Numbered from the stretch's first letter, positions 25,978 to 35,127 are shown. The stretch is DNA of 64,000 bases from Bdellovibrio sp. KM01 (GCF_013752535.1 NZ_CP058348.1:1116001-1180000), one strand, 5' to 3'. A program made the numbers and translations. The notes: generated by a model not told the origin, from the sequence alone.

Positions 25978-27408
25978 TTAATTGAAGCCAGACGTGTGGT
26001 CCACAGTCGTTGTTTGATTTGCTTCTAAAGTGATACGCTCAGTGATCCAAGAATCGTCTTTAATGTCTTTAGTAAGTTCGCTCACGCCATTGCGATCTAC
26101 TCTTGTGTAGATGGTTTGAGTGCTGCAGCTTCTAGATGCGCCAATACCGAAGAATCCTGAATTGCTGGAGCAGACTTGTCTTGTACCTGTGGCAACATCT
26201 TCGGTTCCTGGCAGAATTTCTGGAGCTCCCGCAATAGGTTCCTCACTGAAGATACCTAGTTGCTTTAGTTTGTTTTCTGCACGGGTGAAGTACTGTTGAA
26301 TACTTTTGTTGATGATCCGAGCGAACGGTGACAGCTCCTCACCATCAGCAACGCCTTTCATATAGTCGTCAAAGCTGTAGGGACGGCCTTTGTCGTCGAT
26401 CGTAATGCTAAGGGAGTTATCAAGTCCGCCGGCGATTACACCTTGGGTAAAATCACGACGGGTGTACTTTCCTCTCTCGATATAGCTTTCGATATTGTTT
26501 AAGAAATCCGTCGTCTTGATAGTTGCATTCACGTCCAGCTTGATACCTGTTTGCACATTGACCTTGTAAGCCAGATTCAGTGCGACAGTTTCGCTGATCA
26601 GTCTTTCCAGATCTTCTCGATTGTCTTTGCTGTTGCAGTAAGCCGACGTCGAGATATCAACCAGACCCGTCAGTCCGCCGTTCATCGCAACATATGTTGC
26701 CTCGGGATCCAGGGTGACCCCTGCAACAGCCGGAACACGATAGCTTGGGAAATCGACATTCAAGATCGTTTTACCCACCGTTGTCTTTGCCGACTTTCTT
26801 GAAATAACCAGAGTAGAGGAGGTGATTAATGCGGGTGTGAATTTCGTTGGACCGTTCGAGCCATCCGGCAATTCATTGGCCACACGGTAAGCTTCCACGT
26901 TTTGCATGATACGGTCTTCAAGAGTGTATTTGACTCGCAATGCAGGCATGAGGTCGTAAATACCAAAGATATCGTTCTTTCTTTTTGTATAATAGGCAAT
27001 TTGCTTTCTGAGCTCTTTAATTTGCAACTTGTAGAGGTCTTTCTTTTCGGGAGGAGCCTCTGTGATTTTCAAGATCACCTGGTCAAGTTCGGCACTCAAG
27101 CTTGCGATCTTTGCGTCGTAGTCAAATGACTGGGATTTTTTATTAAGGATTTCCTTACAAAAACGGTCTGCTGCACCTGGAAGTTTCGCCCAGGATTTGA
27201 CGGCCTTGATGTTTTTCTGAGGCAATACATAAGCAGTGTTGCAGTCTTTGCTAAAATAGATCGGAGCCTGGTTTTCCACCGACGGAGCTTTGACCTGACA
27301 GGACTTTTCTGGCTTTAGAACCGCGAACTGACTTTCTTCAGGCACGGCGTGAGCGGGCTGGGCCATGCTCAAAGACAGGACGGTTCCTACGAGCAATTTA
27401 TTTTTCAT
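25978..27408 (-). CDS. Exported protein with YFxxDCxTAY-type N-terminal motif, paralogue 2
   Basis: A 476-residue protein with a signal peptide (about 1-21, PAHA|VP). KSCQVKAP is followed by IYFSKDCNTAYVLPQ (about 50-64) and a third Cys (RFCKE), then a long helical, probably coiled-coil stretch (about 95-145) as in the paralogues at 23359 and 28178. Beta-rich repeats make up much of the remainder. CSSNSGFFGIGASRSC near residue 420 suggests a disulfide loop. Function unknown. It is the second gene of the run starting at 27967. Confidence 0.74.
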   Translation of the reverse strand: MKNKLLVGTVLSLSMAQPAHAVPEESQFAVLKPEKSCQVKAPSVENQAPIYFSKDCNTAYVLPQKNIKAVKSWAKLPGAADRFCKEILNKKSQSFDYDAKIASLSAELDQVILKITEAPPEKKDLYKLQIKELRKQIAYYTKRKNDIFGIYDLMPALRVKYTLEDRIMQNVEAYRVANELPDGSNGPTKFTPALITSSTLVISRKSAKTTVGKTILNVDFPSYRVPAVAGVTLDPEATYVAMNGGLTGLVDISTSAYCNSKDNREDLERLISETVALNLAYKVNVQTGIKLDVNATIKTTDFLNNIESYIERGKYTRRDFTQGVIAGGLDNSLSITIDDKGRPYSFDDYMKGVADGEELSPFARIINKSIQQYFTRAENKLKQLGIFSEEPIAGAPEILPGTEDVATGTRQVCSSNSGFFGIGASRSCSTQTIYTRVDRNGVSELTKDIKDDSWITERITLEANQTTTVDHTSGFN

Positions 27409-27436
27409 GGTGATCTCCTTTGTGTAGGTTCGGAAA

Positions 27437-27967
27437 TTATTGAACTTCTTTTTCTCGTTGAGTGCCGCAGACGATCCATTTCTTGGATATTTTTTTGGCG
27501 CGTTGGCTTTGGCTGCTGTATCCGACTTCGATGTATTCCAGTTTCTTCAAATCAGGCGTTTTTACGAACTCGACGGCCCAGCGTTCGTCACGGCCTGTGA
27601 CATCGTCATAGTTTCTGTCGCGAAATCGATAGTGTAGCATTCGCGAATTCTGAATTTCTAATTGATGGGTTTTTGAGTATTCGAACTCAGGAATGTAAAA
27701 GGGGACATAGCGCTCAAAGCCAGTTTTATCGACGACGAGCATATCGGCAATGATGGTGCCATGAATTTCATGGGAGGATTTTGCGACTCTGCAGACCTGA
27801 ATTTCAATGTGGCAGCTACCGAGTTCATAGCGGCCTTCCATTTCTCTAAGAAATTCGATCATGCGCAGATCTTTAGGGTCGCTTGCCGCATGTGTAGGGC
27901 ACGCACCCAATTTAGCCCCGCTTTGCTGGGCCAAGAGTAACAGTGCGATGATGAAGAAAGTCTTCAT
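27437..27967 (-). CDS. Small exported protein, first gene of the secreted-protein operon
   Basis: A 176-residue protein with a signal peptide (about 1-18, QQSGA|KL). The mature part has four Cys (GACP, GSCH, QVCR, IVCG), likely two disulfides, and beta-rich sequence (HIEIQVCRV, IIADMLVVD, WAVEFVKT). I do not recognise it. It lies 28 bp upstream of the 476-residue gene and nothing precedes it closely, so the operon promoter probably lies in 27968-28140. Confidence 0.7.
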   Translation of the reverse strand: MKTFFIIALLLLAQQSGAKLGACPTHAASDPKDLRMIEFLREMEGRYELGSCHIEIQVCRVAKSSHEIHGTIIADMLVVDKTGFERYVPFYIPEFEYSKTHQLEIQNSRMLHYRFRDRNYDDVTGRDERWAVEFVKTPDLKKLEYIEVGYSSQSQRAKKISKKWIVCGTQREKEVQ

Positions 27968-28140
27968 AGAGCCCCCTCGTCAGATTGACGAGAGGCTTAC
28001 GAGCAAAGGGGATACCAGTGATTTTAGAGCTTGAATTCGATTTTAGATGAGCTGAGTGAGTTTGGTCCGGTGCCCGAGATTTGAATTTCGGACATCGGCC
28101 GGATAAATCCCGAACCTTCACCAACACCGTGGACACCTAG

Positions 28141-28165
28141 AAAAAAAAGGGAGCTATAAGCTCCC
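28141..28165 (-). terminator. Hairpin terminator for the lipoprotein gene at 28178
   Basis: GGGAGC and GCTCCC pair around a 5-base loop. On the minus strand the stem is followed by eight T. Confidence 0.9.
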
Positions 28166-28177
28166 GTTCATGTTTTG

Positions 28178-29107
28178 TTATTCTAATACTTCAGTTAGTT
28201 CGATCGGAAAGCGTTCACCGCTATTATAACGGGCCCAAGCTTTCCTCAGAAGCTTGATGCTCACATAGTCGGAAAAAATTTCTTTCGTAGACTGTGAACT
28301 TCCACAATAAACCTCCGCTGTAATGGATACGAAGCCGAGCATGCTGCTATTAAAAATTGCATATCTCGCGTCTGATTTTTTTACTCCGAACGGTGGTCGT
28401 GCGTCTTGATCAGGTGGAAAATTAATTTCGGCGATCGGCGAGGAAGCATCGAATTGTTTCTTACTAGAAATTTCTAAAACAGAATGAGGAACTTCTAAAA
28501 GCATAATTTCCAAATCTGGATTGGAATCCTTCCATGCTTGGAGGTTCGATGAATTTCCAGTCGTAAAGATATAATTAGCCAAAAGAGCAGGTCGTTGTAA
28601 ATCTGGCGGCTTGCTGTCTTTAACCGCTTCATCATGGACTTCTTGAAGTAATTTTAACTTTTGAAGCAATGTGCTTTTCTTTGCTTCATCAGGGGTATTG
28701 GTCAACGTAGCTTGGAGGTCTTGAATACGGGCTTCAATTTCTTCTGCACGTTTTTTAGATTCCAAGGCGTATTTCGTATCTTCAGAAAGATCTGCGCAGA
28801 ATGTGCTTGGTGTGGAAGATAAAACATTAACAGTATAAGTGCTTTCAACTTCAGTCAAAGGCGACAGGAACGCTGTCTTGCAGTCTTCACTGAAGTAGAT
28901 TTCTGGAACTCGAACACTGTTAGGGAAATTGATATGGCAGGATGTTTCTGATCTTGGCAAAGGTGCCGTTTTTTTCGTCTCTGCTTTTACTTGAGGGGGA
29001 GCTACAGGCTTGTCGATAAACCCGTCTTTGTAAGACTTATTTTCCGATGATTGAGAACAAGCAGCTAGAAGGGTTGTTAACGAAATAAGCGCTAATAGTT
29101 TAGTCAT
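28178..29107 (-). CDS. Lipoprotein with YFxxDCxTA motif, paralogue 3
   Basis: A 309-residue protein. The ATG at 29105-29107 gives a lipoprotein signal with lipobox LLAAC (Cys17). After a short linker (about 18-55) comes SCHINFP, then IYFSEDCKTAFLSP, then a third Cys (TFCADL), then a helical coiled stretch (about 110-165). This is the order found in the soluble paralogues at 23359 and 25978, so this copy is probably the membrane-anchored version. Function unknown. It is a separate transcription unit ended by the terminator at 28141, and its start is 136 bp from the membrane protein gene upstream. Confidence 0.75.
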   Translation of the reverse strand: MTKLLALISLTTLLAACSQSSENKSYKDGFIDKPVAPPQVKAETKKTAPLPRSETSCHINFPNSVRVPEIYFSEDCKTAFLSPLTEVESTYTVNVLSSTPSTFCADLSEDTKYALESKKRAEEIEARIQDLQATLTNTPDEAKKSTLLQKLKLLQEVHDEAVKDSKPPDLQRPALLANYIFTTGNSSNLQAWKDSNPDLEIMLLEVPHSVLEISSKKQFDASSPIAEINFPPDQDARPPFGVKKSDARYAIFNSSMLGFVSITAEVYCGSSQSTKEIFSDYVSIKLLRKAWARYNSGERFPIELTEVLE

Positions 29108-29243
29108 GTTTGCCTCGAGGTTAATTCGTAGTGCAAACATTGCAAGGGCTGAGCCAACATTCGGGAGGGCTCAGGTCTATTATAATTGGTTTATAAGGCT
29201 ATTAAGTATGACACTCAGGAAAGGTGTCTTGGAATTAGGCGGG

Positions 29244-29942
29244 CTAGTGCCCGCATTGGCAGTCGGTACCCAGGCAAGAAAGAACTTTGCCATGATTGTT
29301 GAACTGGAATTGAAATACTTTGTTGTCGTGCATTTCCAAGCTCACGGAGGAATTATCCTTAAGCTTCAAATCCATCTTTTTCTCAACGCGGGTGATTTTT
29401 CCTGTCGCTAAAAGCTTTTCGACGGTGTCGTCAGATTTCAAGGGAATTTCTTCCGGAAGATCTTGGGCATCCAATTTATAGAACTTTACGATCTTTTTGG
29501 ATTTCGCATTTGTGTTGTCAGCGCCGATCACATGCACGCGACGTTTTGTTCCGTCGGGTTGATCGAGGTGATAGTTTTCCAAAGTCGTTTCTTCGGACTT
29601 AGTTCCCAGGCTTTTGCGCAGGTATTCCATCAAAGCTTCAGGTGTTGCCACAGCTTGAGCGGCAATTTCCGGAGCACAGGCTTTCAAAGAGTCGTTGAAA
29701 GTATCTTTGTCAGAAGCAGCGACAGGTGATTGTGCCGCCGTAGCATTTCCGGCCTCAGAACCCGTCACAACAGTATTCGGTGCAGAAGCGCTTTCTCCGG
29801 CTGAGATCACGGCCGTGTTGGCACCGCTATTAACTGGTTTTTCGTGAAAAAGAATATGCAGGAAATAATAATCCGCAGCCACTCCCAAAATGAAAAGTAC
29901 TGCAGCCCAAATAAACCAATGCCTAAACTTAATTTCTTTCAT
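29244..29942 (-). CDS. Inner-membrane-anchored periplasmic protein, unknown function
   Basis: A 232-residue protein. Residues 8-28 form a single membrane helix with a short positive cytoplasmic start (MKEIKFRHW), so the rest is periplasmic. A Ser/Ala/Thr linker (about 38-80) leads to a globular part that ends in a Cys-rich tail (CLGTDCQCGH). No family recognised. It lies 7 bp after the 435-residue gene and is very likely co-transcribed with it. Confidence 0.72.
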   Translation of the reverse strand: MKEIKFRHWFIWAAVLFILGVAADYYFLHILFHEKPVNSGANTAVISAGESASAPNTVVTGSEAGNATAAQSPVAASDKDTFNDSLKACAPEIAAQAVATPEALMEYLRKSLGTKSEETTLENYHLDQPDGTKRRVHVIGADNTNAKSKKIVKFYKLDAQDLPEEIPLKSDDTVEKLLATGKITRVEKKMDLKLKDNSSVSLEMHDNKVFQFQFNNHGKVLSCLGTDCQCGH

Positions 29943-29949
29943 AATTCCT

Positions 29950-31257
29950 TTAATCCTGTTTCAGATTCGGAACCCAAACATCCCATGACTTACAGCTTCT
30001 TGCACGCTGCGAAGGTCCACGGAGCTGACCCCAGCGGTACTGAACTTCGTCCATGGGATTGTTCGAAATGAGTCCCGCAAATAATCTGCGTTTGAACTCA
30101 GCTAAGTCAATGTACTGACCGGAAGAATATTCAGTAGTACAAACAGAAATTCCGTCCACTCCCACGGGAGCCATTTTGCGAGTTTCGCTAGCCATGCTTT
30201 CTTCGATGAAAGGATAAATTTTGTTCAGACGTACACGCATGTCCAAGCTTAAATCAGATGCGTTGTTGGCAAGAACCAACTCGCGGTAAACTTTGCGCAA
30301 AGTTACGTAGTCGTCAAACACGCGTTGGTCACGGCTTGGTGTAGAGTAAGTGTCATAGTCTTCATACGCCATGCAACCACGAGTGGAGCGCAAAGCATTC
30401 AAGCCATCATTCACCGCACTCACACGGCCGACCAAACCTTGGCAAGTCACTTTCATCAGGCGCGCCATCATTTGCTCATCCGTTTCGCGACGAAGTTGCA
30501 AGCGACCTTGCGCATATTTCACCCAGCGTTTTAAAGGAACTTTGTATTGTTCTTCGCTATAGCCTGGAACTTTCCAAACGGGTTGGTTCAAATACTCAAC
30601 CGGTCTCCAGTAACGGAAGCCAGCGCCCCCTGCAGGAGTTTGGTCACCTTCGAAAACCCATTCTGGATTTGGCCAGGACTGGCGTTCTTGCAAAGTTGAA
30701 CCCGAAGTACGACCCACCGTGGAGTTGTAAACCAAGTGAGGCACACCAATCGGAAGCATTTCTTTGATCGTCCAAGAATGGTGATTCACCGCAGTTGTCA
30801 GAATCAAAGAACCCGCACGAACAGTGTTGCGTGAAATCGCAACAGGGTAGGTATCATTGGCAACGGATTTGGTGCTGACCATGTCATAGATATACAGCAG
30901 GAAGTTTTTTACGCGTTGTTCTTCGCGTTGCTTATCGAAACGCTTCATCTGATTTGAAATCGTACGACCATAAGCCGTTGGATCTTGAATCACGAAGGGA
31001 AGTTTATTTTCGTAAGCGAAAATCAAACGCATGGAGTACACAGTATCGGCACAGTCCGTGCGCAGACCGTAATAAGGATTGCTTTGACCATTCGGAAGTT
31101 TTTTGCGGGCAAAGAAATCAATTTGCCAATTGTTCTCAACCCATTCAGAGAAGCGGTCTTCCCACGTCGGAGACCAAGAGTTAACTTCTGTCCACACGGC
31201 CGCGTGGGCAAAATTACAAGAAACCAAAACCACAAGAAGCAAAATCAAACGTTGCAT
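29950..31257 (-). CDS. Exported protein with a possible NlpC/P60-like Cys/His pair
   Basis: A 435-residue protein with a signal peptide (about 1-19, NFAHA|AV). I chose the ATG at 31255-31257 because a signal peptide begins there; an earlier in-frame start would lengthen it. YYGLRTDCADTVYSMR (Cys69) followed by TTAVNHHSWTI (His159/160) resembles the Cys and His arrangement of NlpC/P60-type hydrolases that cut peptidoglycan peptides. Spacing and context fit only loosely, so this is a weak call. The C-terminal half is helical with several Cys. It heads the two-gene unit with the membrane protein at 29244. Confidence 0.65.
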   Translation of the reverse strand: MQRLILLLVVLVSCNFAHAAVWTEVNSWSPTWEDRFSEWVENNWQIDFFARKKLPNGQSNPYYGLRTDCADTVYSMRLIFAYENKLPFVIQDPTAYGRTISNQMKRFDKQREEQRVKNFLLYIYDMVSTKSVANDTYPVAISRNTVRAGSLILTTAVNHHSWTIKEMLPIGVPHLVYNSTVGRTSGSTLQERQSWPNPEWVFEGDQTPAGGAGFRYWRPVEYLNQPVWKVPGYSEEQYKVPLKRWVKYAQGRLQLRRETDEQMMARLMKVTCQGLVGRVSAVNDGLNALRSTRGCMAYEDYDTYSTPSRDQRVFDDYVTLRKVYRELVLANNASDLSLDMRVRLNKIYPFIEESMASETRKMAPVGVDGISVCTTEYSSGQYIDLAEFKRRLFAGLISNNPMDEVQYRWGQLRGPSQRARSCKSWDVWVPNLKQD

Positions 31258-31458
31258 GATGACTCCACAGATTACGCGAGGAAAACGGTACATTGCCGGT
31301 TTTTAAGATTCAAACAAAATGCCCTGCGGCCAAAGCCCATTTTTACTGGCGGTGACGTGTCATAAAACTCGGGTGAGTGCGTATTGAAATTCATTTGGCG
31401 AGTCATAGAATAAAAGGGTCGGCCGCGTTGCTTTTGCGGTCAGCAATCTGGAGGAGAT

Positions 31459-31887
31459 ATGAAAAACTTGAAGTGGATCCTGGGTCTTGTGTTCCTTGTG
31501 GGGACGGCAAACGCGGCCATTCGAGAGATTCCCGTCACGAGCGGCCGCGCGTTGCGAGCTCAGGTCGACAGTTATGTCGAGCTTCTGCAGAAGGAAATGG
31601 GGCTGGCTAAGAACAATAAAGAGCGTTTTCGCGCCATTCGCCGGGTCACTGACGAAATTAAAGTCGTGCGTGAAAATAATATGCCGCAGACAGCAGCGGA
31701 CGAAGCCTATATGGATTTAATGTTGGCAGTTTTTGATTCCGTACCAACCGAGAAAAATTTCAAAAAAAGTGACTGCACCCGCTATGAAAACGATATTTTA
31801 AGTCAATACGAGCCCACGGCGGATATAGAGCCAATGGAGCCTGCGGTTAAGCCTGCCTGGTTTGCCTTGAACATACTGTGTAGATAA
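31459..31887 (+). CDS. Small exported protein, unknown function
   Basis: A 142-residue protein with a signal peptide (about 1-19, GTANA|AI). The mature part is helical and charged (SYVELLQKEMGLAKNNKERFRAI) and has two Cys (SDCTRY and the penultimate ILCR). GGAGGAGAT lies just before ATG 31459. No family recognised. The next plus-strand gene, also exported, begins 74 bp downstream. Confidence 0.68.
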   Translation: MKNLKWILGLVFLVGTANAAIREIPVTSGRALRAQVDSYVELLQKEMGLAKNNKERFRAIRRVTDEIKVVRENNMPQTAADEAYMDLMLAVFDSVPTEKNFKKSDCTRYENDILSQYEPTADIEPMEPAVKPAWFALNILCR

Positions 31888-31961
31888 TGCTCTTGTGATT
31901 TGAGCCTAAATCCGTTAATTCTTCGGGGGATTTAATTTTAATCCCTACGAGGAGTTTTAGA

Positions 31962-32408
31962 GTGAAAAAGCTTATTTTGATGATCGCAATGACGGTGTCT
32001 TCTTCAGCCTTTGCAGCACCCAGCACGCCAGAATTCATCGATACTTTGGTAGATACAATTAACGCGAGACTTGTTGTGATCAATAACGAGCGCGCACAAG
32101 ATGGTGCCAAGCTTTATTGCAAGCAACTGAATGCAGACCAAGTAAATCTCATCGCCGCATATTTCCGTAACAAAAAAGCGAATACCTGGAAAAATTTGGG
32201 TTCCGTCAACGCCAGCAGCTTCGTGAGCTCTGTGGGCTTCAACCTTTCATGCTTCCCTAAGCCGTGCAAAAACTATGATGATTTGGTTCACGGTATTTGC
32301 AATGCAAAATCCTACAAAATGGATCGCGCACTTTTGACAAATTCTTTAGAAGCCATCAAAGGTGGAAAAGTCTACGTCAACACAACAATGGATGAAGTAG
32401 CTCGCTAA
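31962..32408 (+). CDS. Small exported protein, unknown function
   Basis: A 148-residue protein with a signal peptide (about 1-18, SSAFA|AP). Four Cys are seen (LYCKQ, LSCFPKPC, GICNA). GTG 31962 is the start, with GAGGAG ten bases upstream. No family recognised. A terminator follows at 32439. Confidence 0.7.
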   Translation: MKKLILMIAMTVSSSAFAAPSTPEFIDTLVDTINARLVVINNERAQDGAKLYCKQLNADQVNLIAAYFRNKKANTWKNLGSVNASSFVSSVGFNLSCFPKPCKNYDDLVHGICNAKSYKMDRALLTNSLEAIKGGKVYVNTTMDEVAR

Positions 32409-32438
32409 CAGCCATTATCATTGTGAAGTTGAAACTTT

Positions 32439-32466
32439 AAAAGGGACCTAATGGGTCCCTTTTTTT
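32439..32466 (+). terminator. Hairpin terminator
   Basis: GGGACC and GGTCCC pair around a 5-base loop with A-rich and T-rich flanks; seven T follow. Confidence 0.88.
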
Positions 32467-32543
32467 GTCCTGAAGAATCACATCTTGAACAGGCTTACAG
32501 TTTAGGTGGAAATATTTAAAACAAATATTTCCAAGGAAATCCC

Positions 32544-33386
32544 ATGTCTGGTCGATCGTTTAAGATCTTGCTCGTTTTTGTGGCTTTGGCATTTCAAATT
32601 CCTTTCCAAGCAGCCCATGCTGAACCAGAACCGGGAGAGGAGATGTTTATCTTTCACCTGGGATACTTTCTTCCATCCTTTGATACAACTTTGCGCGTAG
32701 ATAATAAGGCTCTGGGGCGCGGGGATGAAGTAAACCTGGAAAACGACCTGGGTCTTGATGTCGAAGAAACGACTCTTCGTGCGGATGCCATGTGGCGTAT
32801 GTCAGAGCATAATCGCTTAACACTTGGAATATTTAATTTTAATCGATCGGGCAGTCGGGTTATCAATCGGCAAATTCAGATTGGCGATCAGATTTATCCG
32901 GTCGGTGCGACCGTGAGTACTAATTTTAATTTCACGGTGATTCCCATCGCTTGGTCCTATGCATTTATCAAGAATTCAACTTGGGAAGTTGCTGCAGGAG
33001 CCGGTCTGCAGTGGTCGCAAATCAGTTTTAAAGCTGAAGGCAGTGCCTCTCTGAGTGGGATGAGCGGCAGTCGCGAAGCCACAGCATCTGCAAATGCGCC
33101 GCTCCCCCTATTAGGAATCGATGCGAAATACTATATATTTCCCACCTGGAGCGTGGGCTCGAATCTGGGAGTATTTGCTTATAAAGTTTCAGCGTCGAAT
33201 ATGGACATGCAGGGTAATATCGTGAATGCCACTATTTCTACGGATTGGTGGTTCACTAAGTATGTCGGCGCTGGTGCTGCACTGAACTGGTATTATGTGG
33301 GTGTTGATGTTCAAGGCAGTAAGTGGACGGGTGAGTTTAACTATCAATACTTGGGACCCCAACTCTTTTTGTCAGGGCGTTTCTGA
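32544..33386 (+). CDS. Outer-membrane beta-barrel protein
   Basis: A 280-residue protein with a signal peptide (about 1-26, AAHA|EP). The mature sequence alternates in barrel-like strands (MFIFHLGYFLPSFD, TLRADAMWRMSEHNRLTLGIFNF, WEVAAGAGLQWSQISF) and ends LFLSGRF with a terminal Phe, as expected for BAM-inserted porin-like proteins. The exact family is unclear. It stands alone between a terminator and a convergent S4-domain gene. Confidence 0.8.
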   Translation: MSGRSFKILLVFVALAFQIPFQAAHAEPEPGEEMFIFHLGYFLPSFDTTLRVDNKALGRGDEVNLENDLGLDVEETTLRADAMWRMSEHNRLTLGIFNFNRSGSRVINRQIQIGDQIYPVGATVSTNFNFTVIPIAWSYAFIKNSTWEVAAGAGLQWSQISFKAEGSASLSGMSGSREATASANAPLPLLGIDAKYYIFPTWSVGSNLGVFAYKVSASNMDMQGNIVNATISTDWWFTKYVGAGAALNWYYVGVDVQGSKWTGEFNYQYLGPQLFLSGRF

Positions 33387-33429
33387 TATTTCAAAGTGAA
33401 CTACCTAGAGCAGGCCTGGAAGATGGTCA

Positions 33430-33702
33430 TTAGTAGCCAAGGATATCTACGTAAGTAATGCCTTTAGCAACGCTGGAAGAAACTTTCGCGCGTTGGCCTT
33501 TGATTTGGATTTTGCCATCCAAGAACAACTGTTTGAAAGTTGTGCGAGTGATGTTGAACAGATTCAAATTTTCTTTTTGATTGCGAAGGGCATTGAGCAA
33601 AACGACATCCAAACGCTTAGCCGATTTATGAAGTTCGATCGTTACGCGAAATGATTTAGGTGGACGTGGGGGAACGTGATTTACGCCTTGATATTCTTCC
33701 AT
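33430..33702 (-). CDS. S4-like RNA-binding domain protein
   Basis: A 90-residue protein without signal peptide. KRLDVVLLNALRN, then ITRTTFKQLFLDGKIQIKGQ and KVSSSVAKGITYVDI, follows the pattern of an S4 domain (as at the start of RluD-type pseudouridine synthases): a helix, the SR-x-x-xx-L-I-x-x-G-x-V-x-V-N-G core and a final strand. No catalytic domain follows, so it is a free-standing S4 protein that may bind rRNA or stalled ribosomes. It has GGAGACC before the ATG at 33702. Confidence 0.75.
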   Translation of the reverse strand: MEEYQGVNHVPPRPPKSFRVTIELHKSAKRLDVVLLNALRNQKENLNLFNITRTTFKQLFLDGKIQIKGQRAKVSSSVAKGITYVDILGY

Positions 33703-33807
33703 GGGGTCTCCAGATTGCGATAAGGCGCGAGAATGCCACGGCTGAGGACAATTTGTCCAATGATCTTGCCAAAAGGTCCCCCTGAAGCGAAGGACCCTGG
33801 AAAAATA

Positions 33808-34320
33808 TTACAAGATAGAGATCCCTGAAGTCTTGGAGACTTGGCGAACTCCAACGTCTTTGATTAAGCAGTTATAGAACGAACGGGGGCCACCTAGAAC
33901 CTCCGTACAGCTGATGTTACCAGCGGATTTAACTGAAGCCCCAGAGAACTCCTCGGGTGCCACTTGTAAAAGGGAGTAAAGGTAATGAGCTGCCGGTCCA
34001 TGAAGGTGCACCGTTGGGGAACCTGATTGGGGACCATAGATTTCCATGCTCTTGCCGTCGTCGGTGATTTGGATGTTGGTGCCCGTTTTGCTGACACGAA
34101 TGAAGATGTTGTAGTCTTGGTTCACGAACTGAAGAATACCTTGAGTCGTTCCACCCAGCGCCGCATACACGGCTTCGATGTTTTCGCTGGAAGCATTTTC
34201 TGGCCACGGCATCAAGCCTTCGATTTTGCTCGCCGTAAGAGTGGTGATGATTTCGTGTTTCGCAGCCTGAGCTGTTAACGTGCTAAAAAGAACCGTAGTG
34301 ATAAGTAGAATTTTTGTCAT
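33808..34320 (-). CDS. Small exported protein of unknown function, third gene of XRE operon
   Basis: A 170-residue protein with a signal peptide (about 1-19, TAQA|AK). Two Cys (ISCTEV and YNCLIKD) probably pair. Beta-rich; the repeat-like SMEIYGPQSGSPTVHLHGPAAHYLYSLL is distinct. No family recognised. It lies 42 bp downstream of another small exported gene and, with it, downstream of an XRE regulator. Confidence 0.7.
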   Translation of the reverse strand: MTKILLITTVLFSTLTAQAAKHEIITTLTASKIEGLMPWPENASSENIEAVYAALGGTTQGILQFVNQDYNIFIRVSKTGTNIQITDDGKSMEIYGPQSGSPTVHLHGPAAHYLYSLLQVAPEEFSGASVKSAGNISCTEVLGGPRSFYNCLIKDVGVRQVSKTSGISIL

Positions 34321-34362
34321 AGTGATAATTCCTTTAAAAAGTTTTGAATCTATTTTGAATAT

Positions 34363-34809
34363 TTAGTGACAGTCATTGCCAGTGGGAGCCTGAACTGTGG
34401 TTACGCAAGCAAAGCGCAGAATTTGGCCGACCTTGATGCCTTTTGATTTTGGCAGATAGGCAGAGACTTTCGTGACCTTCGCCAAGCGAACCGAATCCCA
34501 TGTATGCCCTTGGAGACAGCCATCGTCGATAACGTCGCGGGCGACGACAGTTTCTTTGATAATGTTTAAAACGAGTGCTGCGTATTTCGGAACATTGTTG
34601 CCATAGGAAATGCCATCAAAATTGACCCATTTGCTTTGCTCTTCTGCAGAATCTGATTCGATTGAGCGAGCATCGCCAGGCAGAAGATAAAGAGCGATAG
34701 TTTGGCCAGAAGGTGTTTGAGCGATACATTCTTCAGTCACTGTTTCTTCAGTCGCCAAGGCTGTCGAAGCTGAAATTACAAGGGCCAGAATCGCGATTAG
34801 GTTTTTCAT
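34363..34809 (-). CDS. Small exported protein of unknown function, second gene of XRE operon
   Basis: A 148-residue protein with a signal peptide (about 1-19, STALA|TE). Four Cys (EECIA, DGCLQ, FACVT, NDCH) suggest two disulfides. The mature part is beta-rich. No family recognised. It starts 30 bp downstream of the XRE regulator gene, so it is probably co-transcribed with it. Confidence 0.7.
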   Translation of the reverse strand: MKNLIAILALVISASTALATEETVTEECIAQTPSGQTIALYLLPGDARSIESDSAEEQSKWVNFDGISYGNNVPKYAALVLNIIKETVVARDVIDDGCLQGHTWDSVRLAKVTKVSAYLPKSKGIKVGQILRFACVTTVQAPTGNDCH

Positions 34810-34839
34810 AATATCCTCTGTATAAGTTCCGGAGAAAAA

Positions 34840-35127
34840 TTAAGTTAACAAGTTGCCAAGTTGAGAGCGGAGTTCAGACAAAGTCTTTTCAACTTCTTCA
34901 AGCTTCAGGAAAAGATCTGCGTTCTTTGGCTTACGGCCCGTCATCAGTTCAAACAGGGAAACGTCTAACGCTTTTGAGAGCTTTTCATAGGGTTCACCCA
35001 GGATTTGACGGCCATTTTCCCACTCACGGTAGGTGGTCACGGGGATGCCTGCCTGGTCAGCGATTTGTTGTGCTGACATTTCTTTTTGGGTGCGCATTCT
35101 TTTTAAGCGGGTTGCTAACGTTTCCAT
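34840..35127 (-). CDS. XRE-family helix-turn-helix regulator
   Basis: A 95-residue protein. METLATRLKRMRTQKEMSAQQIADQAGIPVTTYREWENGRQILGEPYEKLSKALDV is a full Cro/C1-type HTH domain (about 5-58) with a Lys/Glu-rich coiled tail (about 68-92) suited to dimer formation. I chose the ATG at 35125-35127, which has GGAGACAAG upstream; the longer frame to 35199 has no site. It is the first gene before two exported-protein genes, so it may control them and itself. Confidence 0.88.
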   Translation of the reverse strand: METLATRLKRMRTQKEMSAQQIADQAGIPVTTYREWENGRQILGEPYEKLSKALDVSLFELMTGRKPKNADLFLKLEEVEKTLSELRSQLGNLLT

